A program made the translations under genes and the position numbers. DNA of 20,721 nucleotides from CADCWK01 sp964244115. GTDB lineage: Bacteria > Chloroflexota > Chloroflexia > Thermomicrobiales > UBA6265. Numbering within the stretch: the stretch's first letter is position 1; every line of letters starts with the position of its first letter. Below, in pieces: positions 13,639 through 20,721 of the stretch. The notes below the pieces were generated by a model. It was not told where the DNA came from. It saw only the letters and a program-made list of their open reading frames with translations, and did not search any database. The DNA lies in NCBI GenBank assembly GCA_964244115.1, contig CAXTHM010000064.1, positions 1 to 20,721 of the forward strand, read 5' to 3'.

Positions 13639-14964
13639 CTACGGCAGACTCGCCGGGTCGAACGGGTCGGTGCCGGCATCGATCTCGACGGCGTCGCTGG
13701 ACCCGTCGCCGTCGGTGTCGGGACTCAGCGGGTCGGTGCTATAGATGTAGGTCTCGTCGCCGTCGAGCACGCCGTCGCCGTCGGTGTCGGCCACGGCCGG
13801 ACTGGTCGCGAACTCGAAGACCTCGGTGAAGTCGTCGATCCCGTCGGCGTCGGTGTCGATCACCCCGGGGTCGGAGCCAAGGGCGTCCTCCTGGGCATCG
13901 GTCAGGCCGTCGCCGTCGGTATCGGTGCCATCGTCACCGTCGATGACCGGGACGCCGGAGCCGGCCGCGACGCCGCCATCAGGCACGACATCGCCGATAC
14001 CGGGTGTCGCCTCCCCGCCGTCATCGGCGGCAGGGGTGCCGTCGACCGCGTCGGCCGCGGCCGGAACGTCGTCGATGACCTCGTCGCGGAGCGCGGCGGT
14101 CAGGTAGACGGCCGGGTCCGCCGACGTATTCTGGACGTTGGCGTCATTGGTGACGGTCAGCCCGGTAGCGGGGGCAAGGTCGATCGTCGTGCCGTCGCCG
14201 GGATCGGCCGTCGCGGTGCCGGTGCTGCCGAGCAGGAGCGTCGGGCCGTTGCCGGCGAAGATGAGGCCGGTCGCGTCGGTCAGCAGCACGTTGCGCCCGA
14301 GTTCGGCGTCGAAGGTCGCCTCGTCGAGGTCGACCGGGTCGCTCTCGTAGGCGACGTCGCCGCCCTTGTCATCGTCGACCGCGGCGTCCGGCGGGGTAAG
14401 CTCGATCAGCCAGGCGATGCTCTCGGCCTCCCCCAGCCCCGAGAAGGTGTAGGCGTCGGTCGACGAGAAGAAGTAAGCCTCGCCGGCTTCCAGACGGGCT
14501 CGCTTGCCGGTGACATCGTTCCGGGCGATGGTGACGCCCTCGCGCTGGAGGATGAAGCCGTAGTAGGCATTGGGTTCGGAGGTGGCGTCGGGCGCGACGG
14601 TGATCTGGCGGACGCGCCAGACGGCCTCGCCGCCCTCCCAGAAGACCAGCCCCTGGGCGAGGATGGCGGACGTCGGCTCATCGGGGTTGATCTCGTTGGC
14701 CCCGGCGGCTGGTGCCTCCGAGGCGTCCTCGGTCGGCGTCACGATCGGCTCCGCGGCCTCGGTCGCGGCCGGGCTCACGTCCGGGACGGCGGTCCCGTCC
14801 TGGCTCAGACCGAGCCCACGGTCCGACCGGACCAGACCGGCGCCGGTAACCGTGAACGCCTGGGCGACCAGCCCGGCGCTCAGGAGCGTGGTCAGGACGA
14901 CGGTGAGCGTCACCATCCGGAAACGGCGAGCCGTCAGCAGGCCAGTCACTTGGCGTCGCGTCAT
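13639..14964 (-). CDS. Secreted protein with four thrombospondin type 3-like calcium-binding repeats
   Basis: This 441-residue exported protein has an unassigned middle. The N-terminus is basic (MTRRQVTGLLTARRFRM) with one hydrophobic segment (18-39), a signal peptide or anchor. A Thr/Ala/Glu-rich linker follows, then a beta-rich region (98-190) with VFWEGGEAVWRVRQITVAP and RARLEAGEAYFFSSTDAYTF, which resembles a degenerate cupin-like barrel, though this is not certain. After another linker the C-terminus has four DTDGDG-type repeats: 348-359, 370-381, 393-404 and 416-427, spaced 22-23 residues. These are the Asp-rich calcium loops of thrombospondin type 3 repeats, common in bacterial surface proteins. 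The ATG at 14964 follows AGGAAAGGGA; an ATG at 15000 is less likely. Probably controlled by a promoter near 15196. Confidence 0.85.
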   Translation of the reverse strand: MTRRQVTGLLTARRFRMVTLTVVLTTLLSAGLVAQAFTVTGAGLVRSDRGLGLSQDGTAVPDVSPAATEAAEPIVTPTEDASEAPAAGANEINPDEPTSAILAQGLVFWEGGEAVWRVRQITVAPDATSEPNAYYGFILQREGVTIARNDVTGKRARLEAGEAYFFSSTDAYTFSGLGEAESIAWLIELTPPDAAVDDDKGGDVAYESDPVDLDEATFDAELGRNVLLTDATGLIFAGNGPTLLLGSTGTATADPGDGTTIDLAPATGLTVTNDANVQNTSADPAVYLTAALRDEVIDDVPAAADAVDGTPAADDGGEATPGIGDVVPDGGVAAGSGVPVIDGDDGTDTDGDGLTDAQEDALGSDPGVIDTDADGIDDFTEVFEFATSPAVADTDGDGVLDGDETYIYSTDPLSPDTDGDGSSDAVEIDAGTDPFDPASLP

Positions 14965-15517
14965 GCGCGAATCCCTTTCCTCTTGTTCGACCGGACTCAC
15001 GGTGCAGGCCGGTGATCGGCGGGCTGACTGACCCAGCCAATGGGGTGGTCGGTGTGCCGGGCGGGGATGTCATCGTCGCGACCGGATGCCGGGTCCACGG
15101 CAATCGGCGTACCAGCGGACGTTGCCGGCGACGACTCGGGCGCGGCACGGGGCGTTCCGGTTCCGTAGACCGTACCATTCCCTTGGGAGTTGTCAACGCC
15201 GTCGGGGCCGGAACGAACCAGCCGTCCGGGTTCATGGCGACGCGATCGAGTGCGAGACCGCCCATCGGCCCGAAATGCGGAATCGGCACCCGATCCGACG
15301 CCGGGATCGGGCGGCGGGTGGCGAGTCGGAGTATCATCGACCGACATGGCTCCCGTCCCACCGCGGCGCGTATCCGGGCGAGGCCGCCCGGCGACCTGCT
15401 CGGGCGACCCCTGTCCCTTCACGACCATGCGTCGGTGCAACCGTCACCGACCCGTAGTGATCCATTGCCGGTCGTCGCGACGTTAAAGGTTGCAGGACAC
15501 CGCAGATTGGGGAGGTC
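14965..15517. other. Divergent intergenic region, thrombospondin-repeat gene / ECF sigma factor
   Basis: Long open frames cross this 553-base region on both strands but are Arg/Pro/Gly-rich, have no conserved motif and overlap each other, so none is called. It should hold the promoters of both flanking genes. A 10-base palindrome CGTCGCGACG (15473-15482) lies shortly before the sigma gene. Confidence 0.45.
15169..15196 (-). promoter_or_regulatory. Candidate promoter of the thrombospondin-repeat gene
   Basis: On the minus strand a perfect -35 hexamer TTGACA (15196-15191) is followed after 16 bases by TACGGT (15174-15169), which matches only three consensus positions. It would give a leader of about 200 bases. 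Confidence 0.4.
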
Positions 15518-16138
15518 ATGCGAGACGGACCGCCAGCAGGCGATCCCCGCAGCGACGAAGAGCTCTTGGCGGCGATCCAGTCGCGTAGCGACTCGGCGCT
15601 GGCTGAACTCTACGACCGGTACGGGCGCATGGCCTTCAGCCTTGCCTACCGGATCCTGGGCGAGCGCGGCGTGGCTGAAGATGTCGTCCAGGAAGCGTTC
15701 CTTGCCGTCTGGCGGCGGGCGGCAGCCTACAGCCCCGAGCGTGGGGCGGCTCGGTCGTGGCTGATGGCGATCGTGCACAACCTGTCCGTGGACCGGCGTC
15801 GGGGTCGCTATCGCCATGAGCAGACCGACGTTCAGCTCGACGACGTGGAGTTCCGGCTCGCGACCGGATCCGAGGATGTCTTCGGGGCGGTCGCGAGCAC
15901 GATCGAATCGGAGCAGATCCGGGCCGCGTTGCTGGGTCTTCCCCTCGAGCAACGCCAGGCGATCGAACTGGCGTTCTTCATGGGGCTCTCCCATCAGGAG
16001 ATCGCCGCCCAGACCGGGATGCCGCTCGGCACCGTCAAGGGCCGGATGCGCCTCGGTCTGCGGAAGATGCGGTCCGCCCTGGCGGGCTGGGCCGAGGCCG
16101 AGCCCTCACCACCTGTGATTCGTCGTAGTGATATCTGA
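15518..16138 (+). CDS. ECF-family RNA polymerase sigma factor
   Basis: This 206-residue protein has the two domains of an extracytoplasmic-function sigma factor. Region 2 (about 26-97) contains ALAELYDRYGRMAFSLAYRILG, the DVVQEAFLAVWRRA core-binding helix and WLMAIVHNLSVDRRRGR. Region 4 (134-187) contains LPLEQRQAIELAFFMGLSHQEIAAQTGMPLGTVKGRMRLGLRKMR with the helix-turn-helix. It resembles the SigK group, whose partners are RskA-type anti-sigma factors, and just such a gene follows 99 bases downstream. It directs RNA polymerase to a small regulon when released. The ATG at 15518 has a strong GGGGAGG only two bases away, an unusually short spacing; no better in-frame start exists nearby. Confidence 0.93.
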   Translation: MRDGPPAGDPRSDEELLAAIQSRSDSALAELYDRYGRMAFSLAYRILGERGVAEDVVQEAFLAVWRRAAAYSPERGAARSWLMAIVHNLSVDRRRGRYRHEQTDVQLDDVEFRLATGSEDVFGAVASTIESEQIRAALLGLPLEQRQAIELAFFMGLSHQEIAAQTGMPLGTVKGRMRLGLRKMRSALAGWAEAEPSPPVIRRSDI

Positions 16139-16237
16139 CCCGGGGTTCGGGTCGCGTTGCAGGGCCGGAAGACCCGGTCTGCACTGGCTTCACCGTGAGG
16201 CCGAGAGCAGGTTTCGGGTGCCGGAGAGGACAGAGCG

Positions 16238-17342
16238 GTGAGCGGAGGGTACGGGAACCATCCGAATGAGGCTGAGGGTCGCCCCGACGGGAGCGTCCCG
16301 GATGGCACGCCGTCCCGGGATCAGTCGACCGATCTCCCGGAGCGATCCCTGGACGACGCGGCCGCCCTGGTGCTCGGTGCGCTGTCCGGAGACGAACGGA
16401 GTCAGGCGATGCAGCGTCTCCGGCGCGACCCGGCCTTTCGGCGCGAGGTCGCGGAGTTGACCCCGGTGGTCGCCCTGCTGCCGTCGGTCCTCGGTCTGCC
16501 CGATGCCGGCCGGCTGCCGTCCACGGCCGGCCCCGTCGGGAACGACNNNNNNNNNNCTGGCGCCGTCCCGCGATCTCCGGGCCCGGATCCTGGCCGAAGT
16601 CGCCGCCGAGGCCAGACCACAGCCTGTCCGCCAGAACCGCCCGATCCAGGCCACCATCGCCCAACCACGTCGCCCTGTGGCTGCCGTTCCCGGTGTCGCT
16701 CCCGAGCGTACGGCGCCACCGACCATGCCGTCGTCCCGGACGCCGAAGCGGACCACGCCGCCGCCCGTCGGTCGGGGCCGGTTCGAGATCGGACGGGGCA
16801 CCAACATCTGGCTGACGGCCGCGATGGCGGCGTTGGTCGTCGTCTTCGCCGCCGCCGCGATCGCGCTCCAGGTCCGGAATGCGACGCTGAACGATCGGGT
16901 CGATGCGCTGCGCGAGCAGGTCGGTCAGCTCGACGCGGAGTCGTCGGCGCTCCAGAACGAGGTCGCGCTCGCCAACTCGCAGTCCAACGCCTCGGCCTGG
17001 GTGTTGAACGCGAACCCGACCGCCGAGAACCCGGCCCCGGCCAACACGCAGGGGACGGTCTTCTACTCCTACCGTGAGGAGTCGGTCGTCGCCCAGATCC
17101 GGGGCCTGGCCGCCCCGGCCGCTGGCCAGGCGTACCAGCTCTGGTATCTCGGCGTGACCGGCTCCGAGCAGCCACGCTCCGCCGGCGTGATGACGTACAC
17201 CGCCGACGGCGTCGCCTTCTTCTCCGCCGTCGACATCCCCCGCGACTTCGATAGCTTCGCCGTCACGGTCGAGCCTGCCGCCGGCAGCGAGCAACCGACG
17301 ACGGCCCCGATCCTGATCGGCTCGCTCAGCGCCGCCGGGTAG
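16238..17342 (+). CDS. RskA-type membrane anti-sigma factor (interrupted by an assembly gap)
   Basis: This is one gene read in two frames on either side of a run of 10 Ns. The N-terminal part (GTG start at 16238, AGAGGA upstream) carries the sigma-binding region: DDAAALVLGALSGDERSQAMQRLRRDPAFRREVAELTPVVALLPS. After the gap come LAPSRDLRARILAEV, a Pro-rich linker, one membrane segment (IWLTAAMAALVVVFAAAAIAL), a short coiled coil (VDALREQVGQLDAESSALQNEV), and the extracytoplasmic anti-sigma-K domain with YQLWYLG and FAVTVEPAAGSEQPTTAPIL. It would hold the sigma factor encoded just upstream at the membrane until regulated proteolysis releases it. The frames join if the true gap is a multiple of three bases, so the break is almost certainly an assembly artefact, not a pseudogene. 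Confidence 0.88.
16547..16556. other. Assembly gap (10 Ns) inside the anti-sigma gene
   Basis: Ten unknown bases separate frame 2 (upstream) from frame 3 (downstream). The round number suggests a placeholder of unknown length. Continuity of the protein needs a true length divisible by three. Confidence 0.95.
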
Positions 17343-17363
17343 ACGCCCCGGATCATTCTCGAT

Positions 17364-17406
17364 GCGGCGCCTCTCCGGTTCATGGGGAGGCGCCGCTTCG
17401 GGTTTT
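17364..17406 (+). terminator. Terminator of the sigma/anti-sigma operon
   Basis: A 10-bp perfect stem (17364-17373 with 17387-17396), extended by a G-T pair and two G-C pairs, closes a 7-base loop. TTCGGGTTTT follows. It begins 22 bases after the anti-sigma stop. Confidence 0.85.
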
Positions 17407-17642
17407 CACTCCAGGGCATCGTCGTCTGGGTTGATGGTTCTCGAGTCGCGGCGGTTGTCGGATGGAGTGCCTGACCTCACGTGGTGGTCTTGCTCCCCGC
17501 TCCGGCCCCCCATGGAGCCGTAGCACAGCGAGAGCCGCACGGGGCGGGTGACTGGGCAGGTGAGCCGGAGAGTGGCTCTACGCCGGTCGGCTTCGCTCCT
17601 TGTCCATTCGTTCATCGCCTCTACCGCCATTCGACCGACAGA
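17407..17642. other. Non-coding stretch between convergent genes
   Basis: Nothing is supported here. A 74-codon minus-strand frame (17406-17630) has no recognisable features. No tRNA-like cloverleaf and no clear terminator for the ATPase gene was found. Confidence 0.4.
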
Positions 17643-18716
17643 TCATGTCCCGATCACCGGGACGGGTTCGCTGCTCGGACTCAACCGGACGGCACTCCCG
17701 ACCGTCAGGCCGGAGGCCTCGGGCGGCCGCACCGAGGCGGTCAGCGCCGTTCCGTCCGGTGTGGTCGCCTGCACCGTGGTCGTGGCGCCGTGGTAGCGGA
17801 TCGCCGTCACGGTGACGTCCCAGCCATCGGACGGTTCGAGCCCTTCGGTGACAGCCGTCGGCACCAGTCGTTCGGGACGGATCATGACGGTGACGGCCTG
17901 CCCGGTGGCCAGTCCGTCGCCGACGATGGGGATGGTCGCGCCGGACACGTTGGCCACTCCGCCGTGCGCATCCGCCGAAAGCACCAGTCCGCTGAGCACG
18001 TTGCTGGCGCCCATGAAGCGGGCGACGAACTCCGTCGCTGGCCGTTCGTAGAGGGTCTGCGGCGTCCCGATCTGCTCGACCCGGCCAGAGCGCATCACGG
18101 CCAGCCGGTCCGACATCGAGAGGGCCTCGTCCTGGTCGTGGGTGACGTAGATGAACGTGATCCCGAGCCGCCGCTGGATGTCCTGCAGTTCGTCCTGCAT
18201 CTGCCGCCGGAGCGCGACGTCGAGCGCCCCGAGCGGCTCGTCCAGTAGCAGCACCGCCGGGACGACAGCGAGGGACCGGGCCAGCGCGACCCGCTGCTGC
18301 TGCCCGCCGGAGAGCTCGTGCGGTCGCCGGTTCTCGGCGTTCGGCAGGGCGACCAGGGCCAGGGCCTCCGTGACGCGGCGGCGGATCTCGCTCCGCGGGA
18401 CGCCCTGCTGCTGGAGCCCGTAGCCGATGTTGTCGCCGATCGAGAGGTGTGGGAACAGGGCGTAGCTCTGGAAGACCGTCGCCGTCTCCCGGGCGTGGGC
18501 AGGGACATCGGCGATCGGCCGGCCCCGCAGGGTGATCTCGCCGCGATCCGGCGACAGGAAGCCGCCGATCAGCCGCAGCGTGGTGGACTTGCCGCAGCCG
18601 GACGGGCCGAGCAGCGACAGGAACTCGCCGGTCCGGACTCCCAGCGAGAGGTCGTCCAGGGCGAGGACGGCGCCATATCGTTTCGTGACACCGCGCAACT
18701 CGACATCGTGGGACAG
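17643..18716 (-). CDS. ABC transporter ATP-binding protein, PotA/FbpC/MalK type
   Basis: This is the nucleotide-binding subunit of an importer, about 357 residues. With the CTG start, the motifs are Walker A GPSGCGKST (37-45), the Q-loop VFQSYALFPHLS (Gln83), signature LSGGQQQRVALARSL (135-149), Walker B VLLLDEPLGALD (155-166) and switch His193 in VTHDQDEA. A C-terminal TOBE-type regulatory domain follows (from about 245, with VMIRPERL). The start is odd: no ATG or GTG fits. TTG at 18698 cuts the first beta strand (VELRGVTKRYG), whereas CTG at 18716 keeps it and has GGAGGAG 6 bases upstream. I prefer CTG but cannot prove it. No permease or binding protein is adjacent; it may be a shared subunit, possibly for the sugar importer at 9035-12594. 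Confidence 0.9.
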   Translation of the reverse strand: MSHDVELRGVTKRYGAVLALDDLSLGVRTGEFLSLLGPSGCGKSTTLRLIGGFLSPDRGEITLRGRPIADVPAHARETATVFQSYALFPHLSIGDNIGYGLQQQGVPRSEIRRRVTEALALVALPNAENRRPHELSGGQQQRVALARSLAVVPAVLLLDEPLGALDVALRRQMQDELQDIQRRLGITFIYVTHDQDEALSMSDRLAVMRSGRVEQIGTPQTLYERPATEFVARFMGASNVLSGLVLSADAHGGVANVSGATIPIVGDGLATGQAVTVMIRPERLVPTAVTEGLEPSDGWDVTVTAIRYHGATTTVQATTPDGTALTASVRPPEASGLTVGSAVRLSPSSEPVPVIGT

Positions 18717-18818
18717 GGGAGGCTCCTCCAGAGTTCGGCGGGACGGACCAGCCGGAGCCGCCCGCCACCGGTCCCGCCACTGACGCGATCGGACGGTACA
18801 CTAGCGCGGTCCAGTGCT

Positions 18819-19475
18819 ATGAGCCAACCATCGCCAGCGAGGGAACCTGTGGCAGAGAGCGATCAGACCGTCGAGCGGACCGTCCCCCCGCCCTACACGC
18901 CCAAGGCTCGCGAGATCCTGCATGAGTGGGTCCGGACTGACAGCCTGCGCAAGCACTGCGAGGCCGTCGCCGCCTGCATGGGCTCCTTCGCGAAGGCGCA
19001 GGGCGCCGACGAGGACCTCTGGGTCGCCGTCGGCCTGCTCCACGACATGGATTTCGAGCGCTACCCCGATATGGACTCCGGCGAGGCCGGCCACCCCTAC
19101 GTCGGCGTCCGCTCCCTGCTGGAGCATGGCTGGGGAAGCGAGGTGACGCGGGCCGTCCTCACCCACGCCGACTACACGGGGGTCGAGCCCGTCTCGCCGA
19201 TGGAGCGGACGCTCCGGGCGGTCGATGAGCTGAGCGGCTTCGTCACCGCGGTGGCGCTGGTCCGGCCGGACAAGAGCGTCCACACGGTCCAGGTCAGCTC
19301 GGTCAAGAAGAAGATGAAGGACAAGGCGTTCGCCGCCAAGGTCAGCCGTGACGACATCCGGGAGGGCGCCGAGTTGCTCGGTCGGCCCCTGGACGATGTC
19401 ATCCAGGATGTGATCGACGCGCTCCGGGCCTCGGCCGACCGGCTGGGCCTGCAAGGGGTCGCTGTCACGACGTGA
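18819..19475 (+). CDS. HD-domain hydrolase
   Basis: This 218-residue cytosolic protein has an HD-type metal-dependent phosphohydrolase domain. His46 lies in LRKHCEAVAACM, the HD pair in GLLHDMDFERYP (His75, Asp76), His116 in AVLTHADYTGV and Asp135 in AVDELSGFV, giving the usual H...HD...D set. The second half, KSVHTVQVSSVKKKMKDKAFAAKVSRDDI, is characteristic of a widespread small HD hydrolase subfamily of unknown substrate. Start: ATG at 18819 has no clear ribosome binding site; GTG at 18849, ten codons later, has GAGGGA just before it and may be the real start. The conserved part begins after both. It is divergent from the ABC ATPase, about 100 bases apart, so the two may share a control region. 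Confidence 0.87.
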   Translation: MSQPSPAREPVAESDQTVERTVPPPYTPKAREILHEWVRTDSLRKHCEAVAACMGSFAKAQGADEDLWVAVGLLHDMDFERYPDMDSGEAGHPYVGVRSLLEHGWGSEVTRAVLTHADYTGVEPVSPMERTLRAVDELSGFVTAVALVRPDKSVHTVQVSSVKKKMKDKAFAAKVSRDDIREGAELLGRPLDDVIQDVIDALRASADRLGLQGVAVTT

Positions 19476-19856
19476 CCGTGCGTAACCCCACCCCCCGGCC
19501 CCCTCCCCATCACGCTGGCGTGCTTCGCACTGGCGGCTGGAGAGGGGGAGACGGTGGATGTAGGTGCGACTCTTGTGATCGTCCAGCCGTCGCGGCGGCC
19601 CCGTCGTAGGGGCGACGGCTTGCCTCGCCCGGCCGCCGCAGCGGCCATCGCCCCGCAGGGCGATAACCGGGGTTACAGGTCCAACCGAGTCCATTGGAAC
19701 CGAGACGTTCGCCAGCGCAATGGCGTCGGTCGGCGGGGACGACCGCAAGGGTTGCCCCAACGGGAGCCGGACGACCACAAGGTTCGCCCCTACGTCACGG
19801 GCCACCACAGCCTCGCCACTACTTGTTCGCTCTTCGATCCCAGGGAGAACGCCACC
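19476..19856. repeat. Non-coding region rich in interspersed-repeat-like sequence
   Basis: It opens with C-rich CCCCACCCCCCGGCCCCC and a GAGAGGGGGAG counterpart 50 bases on. CGTAGGGGCGA (19605-19615) recurs inverted as TCGCCCCTACG (19784-19794). Two direct 22-base copies starting GGACGACC (19737-19758 and 19769-19790) match at 19 of 22 positions, with a 32-base period. Such motifs look like short dispersed intergenic repeats of high-GC genomes; genome-wide copies cannot be checked here. No gene is supported. Confidence 0.6.
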
Positions 19857-20721
19857 ATGACCGCCACGTCGAACCTGATTCCGGTCTTCGATGGACATAA
19901 CGACACGGTGCTGAGCCTGCGGGCGACGGGACGGGACTTCTTCACACGGTCCGCCGAGGGACACATCGACTTCCCCCGGGCGCGGGAGGGTGGGCTTGCC
20001 GGCGGCATCTTCGCCGTCTTCGTCTCCGACCCCGGCGAGCGGCCGGGCGACGATGAGCCGGGTGTGATCACGCCATCACCGGTGCTGACACAGGCCTTCG
20101 CCGAGCACTACGCGATCGAGGAACTGGCCCGCCTGCGCCGAATCGTCGCGGCCTCCGATGGCGCCGCGAAGATCGTCACGACCGCCGCCGAGCTGCGCCA
20201 GTGCCTCGCCGACGGCACGTTCGCGATCGAGCTGCACATCGAGGGGGCCGAGCCGATCGACGCCGAACTTGACTCCCTGGAAGTCTTCTACGCCGCCGGG
20301 CTGCGCTCGATCGGGCCGGTCTGGTCGCGATCCAACATCTTCGGCCACGGCGTCCCGTTCGAGTTCGGCATCTCCCCCGACACCGGGCCGGGGCTGACCG
20401 ACGCCGGCAAGGACCTCGTCCGGGCCTGCAACCGGCTCGGGATCATGCTCGACGTCTCGCACCTGAACGAGAAGGGCTTCTGGGACCTGGCGGCGATCAC
20501 CGACGACCCGATCGTCGCCTCCCACAGCAACGTCCACGCCCTCTCGGCCTCGACGCGCAACCTGACCGCGAAGCAACTCGACGCGATCCGCGACTCGGAC
20601 GGCCTGGTCGGGCTGAACTTCAACGCCGGCTTCCTCCGCGCGGACGGTGGCCGGGGCAGCGATGTGCCGCTCTCGGTCATGGTCGACCACATCGACGCGC
20701 TGGTCGAGGCGGTCGGGATCG
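19857..20721 (+). CDS. Membrane dipeptidase-type metallopeptidase (M19), 3' end outside window
   Basis: The first 288 residues of a peptidase family M19 (renal dipeptidase-like) enzyme are present; the family is usually 320-400 residues, so the C-terminus lies beyond the window. Binuclear zinc ligands are visible: DGHND (His14, Asp16), Glu129 in AIELHIEGAEP, His202 in MLDVSHLNEKGFWDL and His223 in PIVASHSN, followed by STRNLTAKQLDAI. Also typical are GLRSIGPVWSRSN and LTDAGKDLVRACNRLGIMLD. Members cleave dipeptides, often with a D-residue at the second position, in the cytosol when, as here, there is no signal peptide. ATG at 19857 has GGGAG about 9 bases upstream. It stands after a repeat-rich spacer, so it probably has its own promoter. 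Confidence 0.92.
   Translation, partial: MTATSNLIPVFDGHNDTVLSLRATGRDFFTRSAEGHIDFPRAREGGLAGGIFAVFVSDPGERPGDDEPGVITPSPVLTQAFAEHYAIEELARLRRIVAASDGAAKIVTTAAELRQCLADGTFAIELHIEGAEPIDAELDSLEVFYAAGLRSIGPVWSRSNIFGHGVPFEFGISPDTGPGLTDAGKDLVRACNRLGIMLDVSHLNEKGFWDLAAITDDPIVASHSNVHALSASTRNLTAKQLDAIRDSDGLVGLNFNAGFLRADGGRGSDVPLSVMVDHIDALVEAVGI

Noticed and set aside
15012..15764. 250-codon plus-strand frame upstream of and overlapping the sigma factor gene
   Set aside because: Arg/Pro/Ser-rich, no domain, and it overlaps the well-supported sigma factor in another frame.
16035..17294. 419-codon minus-strand frame across the anti-sigma gene and the N run
   Set aside because: It spans the assembly gap and lacks any recognisable feature, while the plus strand encodes an RskA-type protein.
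17406..17630. 74-codon minus-strand frame between the convergent genes, and a tRNA-like string GGTTCTCGAGTC nearby
   Set aside because: The protein has no feature and the RNA string is not accompanied by acceptor or anticodon stems.

Overview
The window is GC-rich chromosomal DNA with long compact genes. It probably comes from a Chloroflexota bacterium of the Thermomicrobia/Sphaerobacter type. The clues are the very high GC, the shadow ORFs on the opposite strand of almost every gene, mature secreted proteins that begin with Gln/Ala/Thr/Pro-rich stretches (AQATPEGTPA in the solute-binding protein), an RskA-type anti-sigma factor and Gram-positive-like envelope proteins. The taxonomy is inference: no rRNA, tRNA or other marker gene is present.

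Left part (1-3530). The tail of an IS630-type transposase enters from the left and runs head-on into a polyprenyl diphosphate synthase gene; their stop codons overlap. A YugP-like membrane zinc metallopeptidase follows, preceded by small palindromes and closed by a strong terminator. After it come a 201-bp element bounded by a perfect 26-bp inverted repeat and a small cupin gene on the minus strand.

Envelope block (3840-8592, plus strand). A secreted L,D-transpeptidase (two LGFP-like modules, two SH3-like modules, a YkuD domain) is followed by two tandem paralogues of a membrane-anchored, uncharacterised extracytoplasmic protein. A 22-bp perfect hairpin closes the block.

Sugar transporter operon (8861-12680, plus strand). 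A near-consensus promoter whose -35 box lies inside a palindromic operator drives a Tat-exported solute-binding protein and two MalF/MalG-like permeases. A stem-loop separates the first two genes and a strong terminator ends the operon. No ATPase is encoded in it. A PotA/MalK-like ATPase with no adjacent permease or binding protein lies 5 kb away (17643-18716, minus strand).

Right part (12696-20721). A 2H phosphoesterase and a secreted protein with four calcium-binding thrombospondin type 3-like repeats lie on the minus strand. An ECF sigma factor and its membrane anti-sigma factor follow on the plus strand; the anti-sigma gene is interrupted by a 10-N assembly gap that breaks its frame. Next come the lone ABC ATPase (minus), an HD-domain hydrolase (plus), a non-coding stretch of interspersed-repeat-like sequence, and the start of an M19 membrane-dipeptidase-type gene that runs off the window. 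No CRISPR array, tRNA, rRNA or prophage was seen. The least explained items are the tandem paralogue pair, the 26-bp inverted-repeat element, and the palindromes at the peptidase and sugar-operon promoters.
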